Source: Lachnospiraceae bacterium UBA3826
GTDB taxonomy: Bacteria > Bacillota > Clostridia > Lachnospirales > Lachnospiraceae
Assembly: GCA_002393095.1 (NCBI GenBank)
Contig: DGII01000067.1
Span: 1 to 13,244 of the forward strand
Direction of reading: 5' to 3'
DNA length: 13,244 nt
Of the stretch, positions 6,170 through 13,244 are shown one piece after another. Under the pieces are notes generated by a model. The model ran no database searches, was not told the origin of the DNA, and saw nothing but the letters and a program-made list of their open reading frames with translations. Position 1 is the stretch's first letter; each line of letters opens with the position of its first letter. The translations under genes and the position numbers were made by a program.

Positions 6170-8585
6170 AGGCACTCAGATACTCGGTTATTCTCTCCTG
6201 TATGGCTTTGGCAGCGGTAGTGGCATCATAGGCTCCCATGAAATAGCCTGCCGACTCTTCATCGATTATGGTATGCAGATCTGCGTCATCACATGCCAGT
6301 CTGTCTATCTTATATATGTTCTCAAGAAGCTCGTTGCACTCATCCTTGCTTAAGGGAGTAAGCGTAACAAAGGTATCACCGACAAGGTATGTAGGCTTCT
6401 CCCAGCCGACCTCTTCCTCACCGTAATAGTTATTGACTTCGGTACCCGCTTTTTTAACGGCAGCCTCCAGAGCTTTCTTAGCCATAGGAAGGTTAGTATA
6501 CATCTCATCACATATACCGGTATCATAGAGCCTTCTTACAAAGCTCCATGCTCCATCCTTTTCCGAAGACGCCTCACATATTGCCCATGCATTATTAAAG
6601 CTTATGCTGCTTCCGATATCACCCTTGGTAGGCATACCGACCATTGTTATCGGGGCATCGAAGACACCCTCATACGCTTCGAGATACGAATTAAAGTCAT
6701 ATATACTTCTTATCTCACATATAGCCTCGTCATTCCTGTACTTGAGCGCATAATCGTTGTATGGCCAGCCGTGTTCCTCGCTGTTGTCGCTATACGAGGG
6801 ATAATCCCCAGGATATGTGGCTGCAAAGGACAGTATCTTCGTAAAATCCGTGTTGTCAAAATCACAGCTAAGGTTCTCCCAATCGATATAATCATCCGCG
6901 GTATTCTCGAATATATTATACATCAGGGATGACTGTATGCTGTCTCCGAAGGCAACAGTCCCCGTATATGAATTCCTTACTGCCATAAGATAATCCGTCA
7001 GCCTGTTGGTCATCTTATTGCCCATATTATAATTCTTGGCAAATACCGTATTAACGGAGAAATCATGTGAGAACATAAGCAGCCTGTCATCCTGCGAGAA
7101 CGCCTCTATGACATTGGGTGCATAGTCGCCAAGCTCTATCTCACTGTCGGTTGCTATGAATTCCTTCTGGTCTGCATAGAGCCCCATGCTCATATAGCCT
7201 CTGAACGGAATATTCATATTGACATGCATTATATCCGGAATTCTCCCCGATTCAATATCCTTCTTAAAGGCTTCACTGCCCTTTATATAATCGGAATTAA
7301 TAGTCATAAGGGCGTAATCGAGCATATCTATCCTGTAGTCCTTATTGGTCCGGTTAAAATCTATGACCTCCTCCACAGTGTCCATATCTATACCCACTCC
7401 TGCCATGATGAGCTTTTTACGTGTATCCTTACTCATATCCACCGGAGTAAAATGCATGAGCGAATACGACTCGGAGCCGGAATCATAACAGTTACCGTAT
7501 ACATCCCCGTTATCCGCTATCATAATATCGTCAAGATAGGTTATATACGCGTCTGTAGTCGGGAATGCCATCACCTTATTATATGACGTATCACCAACAG
7601 TATACGTACTTACCCCGTTATCTCCGGAGAAAATGATCCTGTCACCTCCGCCGCTGCTCATATTATATAATTGATTAAGCTTACAGGGATTATCCTTGAT
7701 AACGCTCTTTTTCCTTGAATCAATATTCATGACCGTCATCTCATAGTCCTCTGCACCATATGTGAATATCAGGATATCACCACCCTTAAGGGCAAATACT
7801 CTGTCTATCGAATCATCCCCCTCAAAATTAAGTATATCCGCTCTTTCACCGTCCTTATATACATATATACCCTCACTGGTAAGCGCAAGAAGTCTTCCGT
7901 CGTCTGTTAAGGCCACATCCCTCACTACGAATTCATAATCCGCATCCTCGAATATTATGGACTCCTTCACCTCACCCTCGGTATCATACTCCAAAAGCTC
8001 ATAAGCATAGTAATATCCGTAATCCGAATCATAATTACTGATAGAATGGATGAAGTAGACGTTACCATCCTTATCCGTCTCCATATCATAGTAATTGTCA
8101 TCATAGTCGTGCTCTATCTCAAAGCTCTTACCTGTCTTCTTACAATCATAATCATAGTAATCAACGGTTATCTTCACCGCATTATCAGGATATACGGCAT
8201 CCGTTATGGCATCATAATCATAATCCTTATGGCAGAGCACTATATTATCCGCATTATAAGCAGTCTCTCCGCCTTCGATGCCGCTGATCCGGTCCTTCAG
8301 CCTGTATGCATACGCATCGCCATTATAGAAATCATCTCCCGTGCCGCTCTTAACATCTGCCGTATTATCATCCGTTCCCTCAGAAGAGCCCTCCTGCTCC
8401 TTTGTTGAAGGAGTCGCCTCCTGCTGCTGTGTGCCATCCTCTTTAGCAGGTTCACCTGATGCATCCGGCTTCTTTCCGCATCCGGAGAGGCTTCCTATAA
8501 GCAGTACGCCTATAATTATTGCCACCGTCAGGGCACAGACTGCCTTGAAGTTAAGTATCCTGTTTCCGTCTTTCTCCGTTCTCAT
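6156..8585 (-). CDS. Lipoprotein with propeller-like N-terminal region and extracellular solute-binding domain
   Basis: An 809-residue surface lipoprotein. A type II signal peptide ends in lipobox LSGC (33-36, lipidated C36), followed by a Q/E/S/T-rich linker (about 40-85). Residues about 95-385 contain repeated short beta-type segments (for example DKDGNVYFIH, TDDGRLLALTSEGIYVYKDG, ADNGDVYGNCYD), suggestive of a beta-propeller; 120-205 is very rich in Tyr and Asp. From about 388 the pattern is that of family 1 ABC solute-binding proteins: VEEVIDFNRTNKDYRI, a MVGMPTKGD motif, then AWAICEASSEKDGAWSFVRRL and an AKAIQERITEYLSAF tail. No permease or ATPase gene adjoins it, so it may be a surface sensor or use a remote transporter. 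ATG 8585 follows GGGAGG by 5 bases; engB ends 17 bases upstream. The ligand cannot be named. Confidence 0.82.
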   Translation of the reverse strand: MRTEKDGNRILNFKAVCALTVAIIIGVLLIGSLSGCGKKPDASGEPAKEDGTQQQEATPSTKEQEGSSEGTDDNTADVKSGTGDDFYNGDAYAYRLKDRISGIEGGETAYNADNIVLCHKDYDYDAITDAVYPDNAVKITVDYYDYDCKKTGKSFEIEHDYDDNYYDMETDKDGNVYFIHSISNYDSDYGYYYAYELLEYDTEGEVKESIIFEDADYEFVVRDVALTDDGRLLALTSEGIYVYKDGERADILNFEGDDSIDRVFALKGGDILIFTYGAEDYEMTVMNIDSRKKSVIKDNPCKLNQLYNMSSGGGDRIIFSGDNGVSTYTVGDTSYNKVMAFPTTDAYITYLDDIMIADNGDVYGNCYDSGSESYSLMHFTPVDMSKDTRKKLIMAGVGIDMDTVEEVIDFNRTNKDYRIDMLDYALMTINSDYIKGSEAFKKDIESGRIPDIMHVNMNIPFRGYMSMGLYADQKEFIATDSEIELGDYAPNVIEAFSQDDRLLMFSHDFSVNTVFAKNYNMGNKMTNRLTDYLMAVRNSYTGTVAFGDSIQSSLMYNIFENTADDYIDWENLSCDFDNTDFTKILSFAATYPGDYPSYSDNSEEHGWPYNDYALKYRNDEAICEIRSIYDFNSYLEAYEGVFDAPITMVGMPTKGDIGSSISFNNAWAICEASSEKDGAWSFVRRLYDTGICDEMYTNLPMAKKALEAAVKKAGTEVNNYYGEEEVGWEKPTYLVGDTFVTLTPLSKDECNELLENIYKIDRLACDDADLHTIIDEESAGYFMGAYDATTAAKAIQERITEYLSAFKTP

Positions 8586-8602
8586 GCATTCCTCCCTTTT
8601 AC

Positions 8603-9199
8603 TTATATTAAATCACCATTTAATATTTCATCAAGTAAAGTATATATCTCATCCCTTCCCACCTTGGTCTGGGCAGAAAAGGGTATAAGAATATCCTCTT
8701 CCTTAAGCTTAAGCGTCTGTCTTATGACCCCTACGCACTTTGCCACCTCGCTTCTCTTAAGCTTATCAAGCTTGGTTGCTATTATCACAGGCTTAAAGCC
8801 ATTATTCACTATCCAGTCATACATCTCTACATCATTGATTCCGGGCTTGTGCCTGATGTCTATTAGGAGGAATACAAGCCTAAGCTGTCTCGACTTATGG
8901 AGATACCTCTCGATCATCTTGCCCCATTTAGCCTTGACCTCCACGCTTACACCGGCATATCCGTAACCCGGAAGATCCACAAAATACATACTGTCATTGA
9001 CATTATAGAAGTTGATGGTCTGAGTCTTGCCGGGGGTCTGACTTATCCTTGCGTATGACTTGCGATTCATGAGTGCATTGATAAGTGATGATTTACCCAC
9101 GTTACTCTTACCGGCGAAAGCAACCTCCGGCAGAGCATTATCCGGAAGCTTACTGGTTATTCCGCATACCGTCTCTAAATTGACCGATTTTATGACCAT
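8603..9199 (-). CDS. engB: Ribosome-biogenesis GTPase EngB (YsxC/YihA)
   Basis: A 198-residue TRAFAC-class GTPase needed for late assembly of the large ribosomal subunit. All G motifs are present: G1 GKSNVGKS (30-37), G2 within SQTPGKTQT, G3 DLPGYG, G4 TKLD, G5 SAQ. Length and the short C-terminal tail are standard. ATG 9199 follows an AGGGA site. It lies 9 bases after the lon stop, so it is almost certainly cotranscribed and perhaps translationally coupled; a lon-engB (ysxC) order is also known from Bacillus. Confidence 0.96.
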   Translation of the reverse strand: MVIKSVNLETVCGITSKLPDNALPEVAFAGKSNVGKSSLINALMNRKSYARISQTPGKTQTINFYNVNDSMYFVDLPGYGYAGVSVEVKAKWGKMIERYLHKSRQLRLVFLLIDIRHKPGINDVEMYDWIVNNGFKPVIIATKLDKLKRSEVAKCVGVIRQTLKLKEEDILIPFSAQTKVGRDEIYTLLDEILNGDLI

Positions 9200-9208
9200 A
9201 TCTTTTCC

Positions 9209-11605
9209 CTACATATCTATAGCCTGATATACGACCTCGTCCATATCGGATACGAATATTATATCCATTCCGCCCGTGATCTCAGCATCAAGCTCCTCTA
9301 CATCCTTTTCATTCTCCTTGGGAACCAGTACCTTCTTAATTCCCGCTGTCTTGGCAGCTAAAAGCTTCTCCTTAAGTCCACCTATCGGAAGCACCTTGCC
9401 TCTTAACGTGATCTCTCCGGTCATTGCAACCTTGCAGAATACCTTCTTACCTATCACTGTAGATAAAAGAGCTGTTGCCATTGTGATACCCGCGCTCGGA
9501 CCGTCCTTAGGTACCGCTCCCTCAGGTATATGCAGATGAAAATCATTATCCTTAAAGACCTCCGGCTCTATGCCGTACTTCTTACCCACCGAACGGACAT
9601 AGCTTAAGGCAATGGCAGCGGACTCCTTCATCACATCTCCCATCTGTCCGGTAAGCCTGATCTCACCCTTACCCGGCATCATATTAACCTCTATCTGGAG
9701 AGTATCGCCGCCTACCGCAGTCCATGCCAAGCCTCTTACTATACCTACCTCATCCTTCTTATTGGCCATGATGGCGCTGTATCTGTGCTTACCCAGATAG
9801 TCTGTCAGATTTTTGCTGTTCACCGTTATCTTGTCAACCGCATATAAGGCTCTGCCCCTGCATGTCTTTTCGCCGGCTTTCTTGGAAATTAATTTGTCAT
9901 TTGATTTTTCAGCCTGTTGCAGTTCCTCCAGATGTTGCTTTGCGCACTTACGGCATATCTCTCCAAGCTTTCTCTCAAGCTCACGCACTCCTGCCTCTCT
10001 GGTATAATAACGTATGATATCTTTAATTGCTCCGTCGGATATGACAAGCTGTCTGCGAGTCATGCCGTTAGCCTCATACTGCTTGGCTAACAGATGCTCC
10101 TTAGCTATATGGTATTTCTCATTCTGGGTATATCCCGATACCTGTATAAGCTCCATTCTGTCAAGCAGAGGTCTTGGGATAGTGCTTGTATCATTAGCTG
10201 TTGCTATGAACAGCACCTCCGATAAGTCTATCGGCAGTTCCACATAATGATCCCTAAACTGCTTGTTCTGATCCGGATCAAGCACCTCAAGGAGTGCTGA
10301 GAATGTATCCCCCTTATAATCATTGCTGACCTTATCTATCTCATCTAAGAGCATAAGAGGATTCTTGACACCTGCCTGACGCATACCGGAGGCTATTCTT
10401 CCGGGCATTGCTCCCACATATGTACGCCTGTGTCCTCTTATCTCGGCTTCATCCCTTACTCCGCCAAGACTCACCCTTATATATTCCTTATCAAGTGCCC
10501 TTGCTATACTCTTGGCTATCGATGTCTTACCCGTTCCGGGCGGCCCTACCAGACACATTATGGGGCTTTTTCCCTTCCTTGTCATAGCTCTGACGGAAAG
10601 GAATTCCAGAACTCTCTCCTTGACCTTATCAAGTCCGTAATGGTCCTTATCAAGTATCTCCTCAGCATGCTTTATGTCCGTATTATCTTCAGACATCTTA
10701 TCCCAAGGGAGCTCTAACAGCGTCTCTATATAGGATCTCTGAACATATCCTTCCTGACTGGAATCGGATATATTGTCAAAACGGCGTATCTCCTTGCGTA
10801 TCTTATCCTTGATATCATCGCTTGCATTAAGCTCATCAGTCCGCTTATAGAATATCTCGCTGTCCGTATATTCCTCACCCTTAGACAGCTCCTTGCGGAT
10901 ATACGCCATCTGCTCCCGAAGGATATATTCCCTCTGATTCTTATTGACCTTGCTCTGTATCTCCTGACTCAGCTTATAATGAATGCTCGCTATATTGGTC
11001 TCTTCCGCAAGAATGGCGGATAAGGTCTCATATCTGTCAGCAGTGGATATCGCCTCTAGAATAGCCTGCTTCTTATCAAATGCTACCGGAATATTCATTG
11101 ATATCCTGTTTACGATCTCACCGAGGCTCATGGAGGGATCTATCTGTGAGTTAAGCGTCTGGCTTATCTTGGGATGATACTCAAGATAACCCCCAAGCAT
11201 CTCCACCATTGTGCGGAATGCCGCCTCCTCATAATCCGGGTCATCGCTTATATGACCGTCATCCTCTTCTATCTCCGTAACATCCCCAAGGGCATATGTA
11301 CCCTGAGCATTGGCACTCTGCATACCGTTAAGCCTTCCCCTGTTTTGCCCCTCAGCCAATACCCTTATGGTATTATTGGGAAGCTTGGTTATCTGCCTGA
11401 CCTGAATGATAGTACCGATCTCATAGAGCCCTTCTATTCCCGGCTCCTCTTCAGTCATAACACGCTGAGTCACCGTAAAAAGCTTTCCTCCGCTCTTCAT
11501 GGCTACTCTTACGGCCACTATGGAAGGTTTCCTGTTAAGATCAAAATGTATGACCATTCCAGGAAATATCGTCAATCCCTTAAGTGCGACTACAGGTATA
11601 TTCAC
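9209..11605 (-). CDS. lon: ATP-dependent protease Lon
   Basis: A 798-residue LonA protease, a cytoplasmic hexamer that degrades misfolded and regulatory proteins. Order: N-terminal substrate domain (about 3-200), helical region with NQREYILREQMAYIRKEL (223-240), AAA+ module with Walker A GPPGTGKT (354-361), Walker B LLDEID (419-424) and sensor-1 TAND (469-472), then a protease domain with the Ser-Lys dyad S704 (PKDGPSAG) and K747 (GGLKEK, 43 residues on as in E. coli). The start is GTG 11605: GGAGG at 11615-11611 lies 5 bases before it. The upstream in-frame TTG at 11617 overlaps that site and would extend the protein by only four residues. Oddity: about 25-30 extra residues (560-587) compared with Bacillus Lon, as I recall it, before the protease domain. 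Members of the same operon flank it. Confidence 0.96.
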   Translation of the reverse strand: MNIPVVALKGLTIFPGMVIHFDLNRKPSIVAVRVAMKSGGKLFTVTQRVMTEEEPGIEGLYEIGTIIQVRQITKLPNNTIRVLAEGQNRGRLNGMQSANAQGTYALGDVTEIEEDDGHISDDPDYEEAAFRTMVEMLGGYLEYHPKISQTLNSQIDPSMSLGEIVNRISMNIPVAFDKKQAILEAISTADRYETLSAILAEETNIASIHYKLSQEIQSKVNKNQREYILREQMAYIRKELSKGEEYTDSEIFYKRTDELNASDDIKDKIRKEIRRFDNISDSSQEGYVQRSYIETLLELPWDKMSEDNTDIKHAEEILDKDHYGLDKVKERVLEFLSVRAMTRKGKSPIMCLVGPPGTGKTSIAKSIARALDKEYIRVSLGGVRDEAEIRGHRRTYVGAMPGRIASGMRQAGVKNPLMLLDEIDKVSNDYKGDTFSALLEVLDPDQNKQFRDHYVELPIDLSEVLFIATANDTSTIPRPLLDRMELIQVSGYTQNEKYHIAKEHLLAKQYEANGMTRRQLVISDGAIKDIIRYYTREAGVRELERKLGEICRKCAKQHLEELQQAEKSNDKLISKKAGEKTCRGRALYAVDKITVNSKNLTDYLGKHRYSAIMANKKDEVGIVRGLAWTAVGGDTLQIEVNMMPGKGEIRLTGQMGDVMKESAAIALSYVRSVGKKYGIEPEVFKDNDFHLHIPEGAVPKDGPSAGITMATALLSTVIGKKVFCKVAMTGEITLRGKVLPIGGLKEKLLAAKTAGIKKVLVPKENEKDVEELDAEITGGMDIIFVSDMDEVVYQAIDM

Positions 11606-11610
11606 TCTAT

Positions 11611-11615
11611 CCTCC
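11611..11615 (-). promoter_or_regulatory. Ribosome-binding site of lon (decides the start)
   Basis: GGAGG with a 5-base spacer to GTG 11605. It lies inside any longer version starting at TTG 11617, which argues against that start. Confidence 0.75.
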
Positions 11616-11639
11616 AATCACTCTGTTATCCCAACAATT

Positions 11640-11671
11640 ATCTGCTTTATCAGTCACCCACCGAAGCAGAT
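11640..11671 (-). repeat. Alternative small hairpin upstream of lon
   Basis: ATCTGCTT (11640-11647) pairs perfectly with AAGCAGAT (11664-11671) across a 16-base loop. Bases 11665-11671 are also the outer end of the large stem at 11652-11770, so the two structures exclude each other at that segment. The hairpin ends about 25 bases before the lon ribosome-binding site in the transcript. A regulatory role is speculative. Confidence 0.35.
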
Positions 11672-11770
11672 GACCTGCCTATATTATCTGAACGCTAAGA
11701 AGTACTATACTCATAAGTGCTTCTTGCTGATTGTTCATAGAATATAGGCAGGCCATCTGCTCGGGCGACT
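11652..11770. repeat. Long imperfect inverted repeat between clpX and lon (MITE-like or structured RNA)
   Basis: The best part pairs 11665-11685 with 11741-11761 (20 of 21 bases, core TGCCTATATT/AATATAGGCA). Outward, AGTCACCC (11652-11659) pairs with GGGCGACT (11763-11770) apart from one base; inward, pairing continues with bulges to GAAGTACT/AGTGCTTC (11699-11706 with 11716-11723) around a 9-base loop. It begins 6 bases after the clpX stop in the transcript and fills most of the 171-base clpX-lon gap. No T-tract follows it, so it is not a typical terminator. It could be a miniature inverted-repeat element, a site for RNase processing or a 3' stabiliser. Confidence 0.7.
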
Positions 11771-11776
11771 GCTTGA

Positions 11777-13024
11777 TCAGTCTCTGTATACTGTGGGCTG
11801 CTGTCCGTCAGTTACCGCAGCCTTGGTTATCACGCATCTTGTAATAGACTCATCCGAAGGGATCTCGTACATTACATTCATCATGATCTTCTCCATGATC
11901 GTTCGAAGTCCTCTGGCTCCGGTCTTCTGCTCGAAGGCCTCATCAGCTATCGCCTCTATCGCATCATCTTCGAAGCTTAACTGCACTCCGTCGAATCCGA
12001 ATAGCTTCTTATACTGCTTGATAAGCGCATTCTTAGGCTCCTTGAGGATCTTCACAAGAGAGTCCTTATCCAATCCTTCAAGAGATACTCTTATGGGCAC
12101 ACGTCCGACAAATTCGGGTATCAGACCGAATTTTATGAGATCCGGAGTGGATACATGACTTAGAACCTCTCCTATGTCATGCCCTGACTTTTTGCCAAGC
12201 TCCGCATTGAATCCGATGGACTTGCGGTTAAGTCTCTCCTCTATTATCTTGTCCAATCCGTCGAAGGCTCCTCCGCATATGAACAGAATATTCGAGGTAT
12301 CTATCTGTATAAGCTCCTGATGGGGGTGCTTACGCCCACCCTGAGGGGGAACACTTGCCACCGTACCCTCTACTATCTTAAGGAGTGCCTGTTGTACTCC
12401 TTCGCCCGATACATCTCTGGTAATAGATACGTTCTCACTCTTTTTGGTGATCTTATCTATCTCGTCTATATATATGATACCGTATTGGGCTCTTTCAACG
12501 TCATAATCTGCCGCCTGTATAAGCTTAAGCAGGATATTCTCCACATCCTCACCCACATAGCCGGCTTCTGTCAGTGTAGTGGCATCGGCTATGGCAAAAG
12601 GAACATTGATGATCTTGGCAAGAGTCTGGGCAAGGTATGTCTTGCCGCTTCCCGTAGGCCCCATCATGATGATATTACTCTTCTGGAGCTCCACATCGTC
12701 CTCTTCGTCGTTCTCGCTCATAACTCTCTTATAGTGGTTATATACCGCTACTGCAAGGACTTTCTTGGCTTCCTCCTGACCTATCACATAGTCGTCTAAG
12801 AAACTCTTGATCTCTACAGGCTTAAGAAGATTAATATCCTTGGAAGTTCCGCCACCTTCCTCATCCCTGTCGCCGAACTCTTCCTCAAGAATATCACTGC
12901 ATATACCAACGCATTCATCACAGATGAATATATTATTCGGTCCTGCTATGAGCTTAAGTACTTCTCCCTGTGTCTTACCGCAGAATGAGCAACACACCTC
13001 GGAATTACCCGTGTTATTTCTCAT
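11777..13024 (-). CDS. clpX: ATP-dependent Clp protease ATP-binding subunit ClpX
   Basis: A 415-residue AAA+ unfoldase that feeds substrates to ClpP. N-terminal zinc-binding domain with C12-x2-C15 and C35-x2-C38; Walker A GPTGSGKT (122-129); pore-loop GYVG (155-158); Walker B IIYIDEID (183-190); the ClpP-docking IGF loop (270-272); sensor-2 GARGLR (369-374). All are intact and the length is typical. ATG 13024 lies inside the end of clpP; a GAGGT 8 bases upstream is a modest ribosome-binding site. The tight overlap suggests the two subunits are made in a coupled fashion. lon follows after a structured gap. Confidence 0.97.
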   Translation of the reverse strand: MRNNTGNSEVCCSFCGKTQGEVLKLIAGPNNIFICDECVGICSDILEEEFGDRDEEGGGTSKDINLLKPVEIKSFLDDYVIGQEEAKKVLAVAVYNHYKRVMSENDEEDDVELQKSNIIMMGPTGSGKTYLAQTLAKIINVPFAIADATTLTEAGYVGEDVENILLKLIQAADYDVERAQYGIIYIDEIDKITKKSENVSITRDVSGEGVQQALLKIVEGTVASVPPQGGRKHPHQELIQIDTSNILFICGGAFDGLDKIIEERLNRKSIGFNAELGKKSGHDIGEVLSHVSTPDLIKFGLIPEFVGRVPIRVSLEGLDKDSLVKILKEPKNALIKQYKKLFGFDGVQLSFEDDAIEAIADEAFEQKTGARGLRTIMEKIMMNVMYEIPSDESITRCVITKAAVTDGQQPTVYRD

Positions 13025-13244
13025 CCTTCTTAACCTCAGTTCTGCTTGATACCACCGAATCTATAAGCCCGTATTCAAGAGCTTCCTCGGCACTCTTCCA
13101 ATTATCTCTCTCTGTGTCCGCTGCCACCTTCTCATAATCCTGACCTGTATTAGCCGCAAGTATCCTGTTAAGCTTCTCCTTGGTCTTAAGTATGTGCTCA
13201 GCCGTTATCTGAATCTCGGTAGCCTGACCCTGTGCACCGCCGCT
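13014..13244 (-). CDS. clpP: ATP-dependent Clp protease proteolytic subunit ClpP, C-terminal part (5' end outside window)
   Basis: The frame is open to the window edge and encodes 76 C-terminal residues. It starts in the conserved SGGAQGQATEIQI segment, continues through ILKTKEKLNRILAANTGQ and the ADTERD motif that carries the catalytic aspartate, and then shows KSAEEALEYGLIDSV, all characteristic of ClpP. The Ser and His of the triad lie upstream, outside the window. The stop TAA (13016-13014) falls inside clpX, giving an 11-base overlap in another frame. The tail beyond LIDSVV is short and charged (ends VKKDEK). Confidence 0.95.
   Translation of the reverse strand, partial: SGGAQGQATEIQITAEHILKTKEKLNRILAANTGQDYEKVAADTERDNWKSAEEALEYGLIDSVVSSRTEVKKDEK

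Noticed and set aside
11606..11617. TTG start four codons upstream in lon
   Set aside because: It overlaps the GGAGG ribosome-binding site that serves GTG 11605.
11174..11698. Plus-strand open frame across the lon 5' end and the gap
   Set aside because: Mostly antisense to conserved lon sequence, with no ribosome-binding site and no recognisable domain.
11652..11770. Inverted repeat read as a CRISPR repeat or as a Rho-independent terminator
   Set aside because: There is one inverted pair rather than regularly spaced direct repeats, and no T-tract follows the stem on the transcribed strand.

Overview
The window reads as a chromosomal housekeeping region of a low-to-moderate GC Firmicute, most likely a member of the Lachnospiraceae (Clostridia). 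The grounds are strong Shine-Dalgarno sites (AGGAGG/GGGAGG) before nearly every gene, heavy use of ATA, CTT and AAG codons, the clpP-clpX-lon-engB gene order, and an unusual lipoprotein that joins a propeller-like region to a solute-binding domain. The family assignment is inference; no rRNA or other taxonomic marker is present.

Layout. Bases 1-621 (+) are the 3' end of clpB. It converges on glpK (glycerol kinase, minus strand), with a bidirectional hairpin terminator between them. Upstream of glpK on the same strand, only about 40 bases away, lies a membrane-anchored HD-GYP protein (probable cyclic-di-GMP phosphodiesterase) whose extracytoplasmic domain resembles a family 2 carbohydrate-binding module. 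A divergent intergenic region (3384-3656) separates this pair from a plus-strand metal-efflux operon: an ArsR/SmtB-type repressor, a stand-alone 74-residue HMA metallochaperone-like protein, and a Zn/Cd/Pb-type P1B ATPase that has no metal-binding domain of its own. A 44-base near-perfect palindrome over the operon's promoter is the probable operator.

The ATPase converges on a long minus-strand operon, and the two stop codons interlock at TTAA (6156-6159). Read in its own direction the operon runs clpP (3' end only) - clpX - lon - engB - propeller/solute-binding lipoprotein. clpP and clpX overlap by 11 bases, and lon, engB and the lipoprotein gene are separated by 9 and 17 bases. Between clpX and lon is a long imperfect inverted repeat with an alternative pairing partner close to the lon ribosome-binding site.

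How the genes work together. ClpP, ClpX, Lon and the distant ClpB are the main ATP-dependent protein quality-control machines, and EngB is a ribosome-assembly GTPase, so this half of the window serves proteome maintenance. The ArsR/HMA/ATPase cassette is a self-contained zinc (or Cd/Pb) efflux module. The HD-GYP/glpK pair suggests, without proving, a link between a surface sugar-polymer signal, cyclic-di-GMP and glycerol metabolism. No tRNA, rRNA, CRISPR array, transposase or prophage gene was found. I see no clearly new defence or mobile system. The least ordinary items are the CBM2-like HD-GYP sensor, the extended metal operator, the clpX-lon hairpin element and the orphan lipoprotein.
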